From Powellomyces hirtus (Eukaryota > Chytridiomycota > Chytridiomycetes > Spizellomycetales > Powellomycetaceae), in assembly GCA_025526995.1 (NCBI GenBank), contig JAHLKG010000001.1, forward strand, positions 1,054,001-1,118,000: a stretch of 64,000 nt of DNA. The letters are read 5' to 3'. Position numbers and translations under genes: made by a program. Shown here one piece after another: positions 63,799 to 64,000 of this stretch (the first letter of the stretch is position 1; each line of letters begins with the position of its first letter). The notes under the pieces were generated by a model. It was not told the DNA's origin, searched no databases, and saw nothing but the letters and a program-made list of their open reading frames with translations.

Positions 63799-64000
63799 TC
63801 ACTCGATGTGCTCGCACTCAACATCCCCACAATCTTTCCGCCATTCGACACTCCCTCCGCGGACAACCCTGATGGATCGCCCATCCCCAGAAACGTATGT
63901 ATCCCAGAACCACAGTGCAAAGAGTGCTCCAACCACCGCCAACACAATTCCCATTAGGCCCTTTTCCCTAGATGTTGGTGTCAGAGAAATCCTGCGACGC
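63799..64000 (-). CDS. Partial gene, single-span membrane protein fragment
   Basis: The minus-strand frame enters at the right edge and stops at a TGA at 63799-63801. It reads RRISLTPTSREKGL, then a hydrophobic helix GIVLAVVGALFALWFW, and ends with an Arg/Asp/Cys-containing tail (about 60 residues in all). It is either the C-terminal end of a longer protein or a short tail-type membrane protein. The 5' end lies outside the window. Confidence 0.4.
   Translation of the reverse strand, partial: RRRISLTPTSREKGLMGIVLAVVGALFALWFWDTYVSGDGRSIRVVRGGSVEWRKDCGDVECEHIE

Noticed and set aside
1..64000. CRISPR array, rRNA, tRNA or intact transposon
   Set aside because: No regularly spaced direct repeats, no tRNA cloverleaf with A/B boxes, no rRNA and no transposase or reverse-transcriptase motif were seen by eye. 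tRNAscan-SE and Infernal would be decisive.

Overview
This window is fungal nuclear DNA. Genes are dense and lie on both strands. Most carry short GT-AG introns, roughly 55 to 300 bases, and I placed exon joins by matching phase and protein family. No rRNA, tRNA, CRISPR array or intact transposon was seen. Two genes belong to the motile cilium: kinesin-9 (KIF9) at 34042-37588 and the radial-spoke protein RSPH14 at 61939-63557. Non-flagellated fungi have lost these, so a zoosporic fungus (chytrid or blastocladiomycete type) is the best reading. GPI-type mucin-like proteins and Kex2-like sites also fit a fungus. Species cannot be told from the sequence alone.

Layout, 0-13 kb: tail of an unknown gene; RAX1-like RGS membrane protein; an uncharacterised gene with an in-frame TAG; a GFA/CENP-V-fold protein; a cysteine-rich protein of unresolved exon structure; a CTK2/cyclin-K type cyclin; a Whi5-like protein divergent from a small zinc-binding protein; and an alginate-lyase-like secreted protein. 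13-30 kb: ERCC8 (CSA), trimethyllysine dioxygenase, Rab GDI, a small acidic protein, a four-helix membrane protein, ribosomal protein uL3 divergent from the mitochondrial rRNA methyltransferase METTL15, and a PSP1-domain protein.

30-46 kb: TBL1-type LisH/WD40 corepressor, SPT4, KIF9, a secreted Lys/Pro/Ala-repeat protein, a MYND zinc-finger protein and a repeat-laden aspartic protease. 46-64 kb: an ATS1-like RCC1-repeat protein, a mucin-like GPI-type protein, a coiled-coil protein with a dynein-adaptor CC1 box, a RING1-type Polycomb E3 ligase, an NmrA-like reductase, a disordered protein with three copies of a W-E motif, an unknown 226-residue protein, PCCB, RSPH14 and a partial membrane protein.

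The genes do not form one pathway. Themes are flagellar motility (KIF9, RSPH14), chromatin and transcription (RING1, TBL1, SPT4, cyclin, Whi5-like), cell surface and secretion (lyase-like, Lys-rich protein, protease, mucin-like), and mitochondrial metabolism (TMLHE, PCCB, METTL15). The strongest unusual items are the RING1-RAWUL protein, the cysteine-rich protein, the secreted repeat proteins, the CC1-box coiled coil and the triple W-E protein. Several genes place an intron within one to seven codons of the ATG, so ORF-only annotation would misplace their starts.
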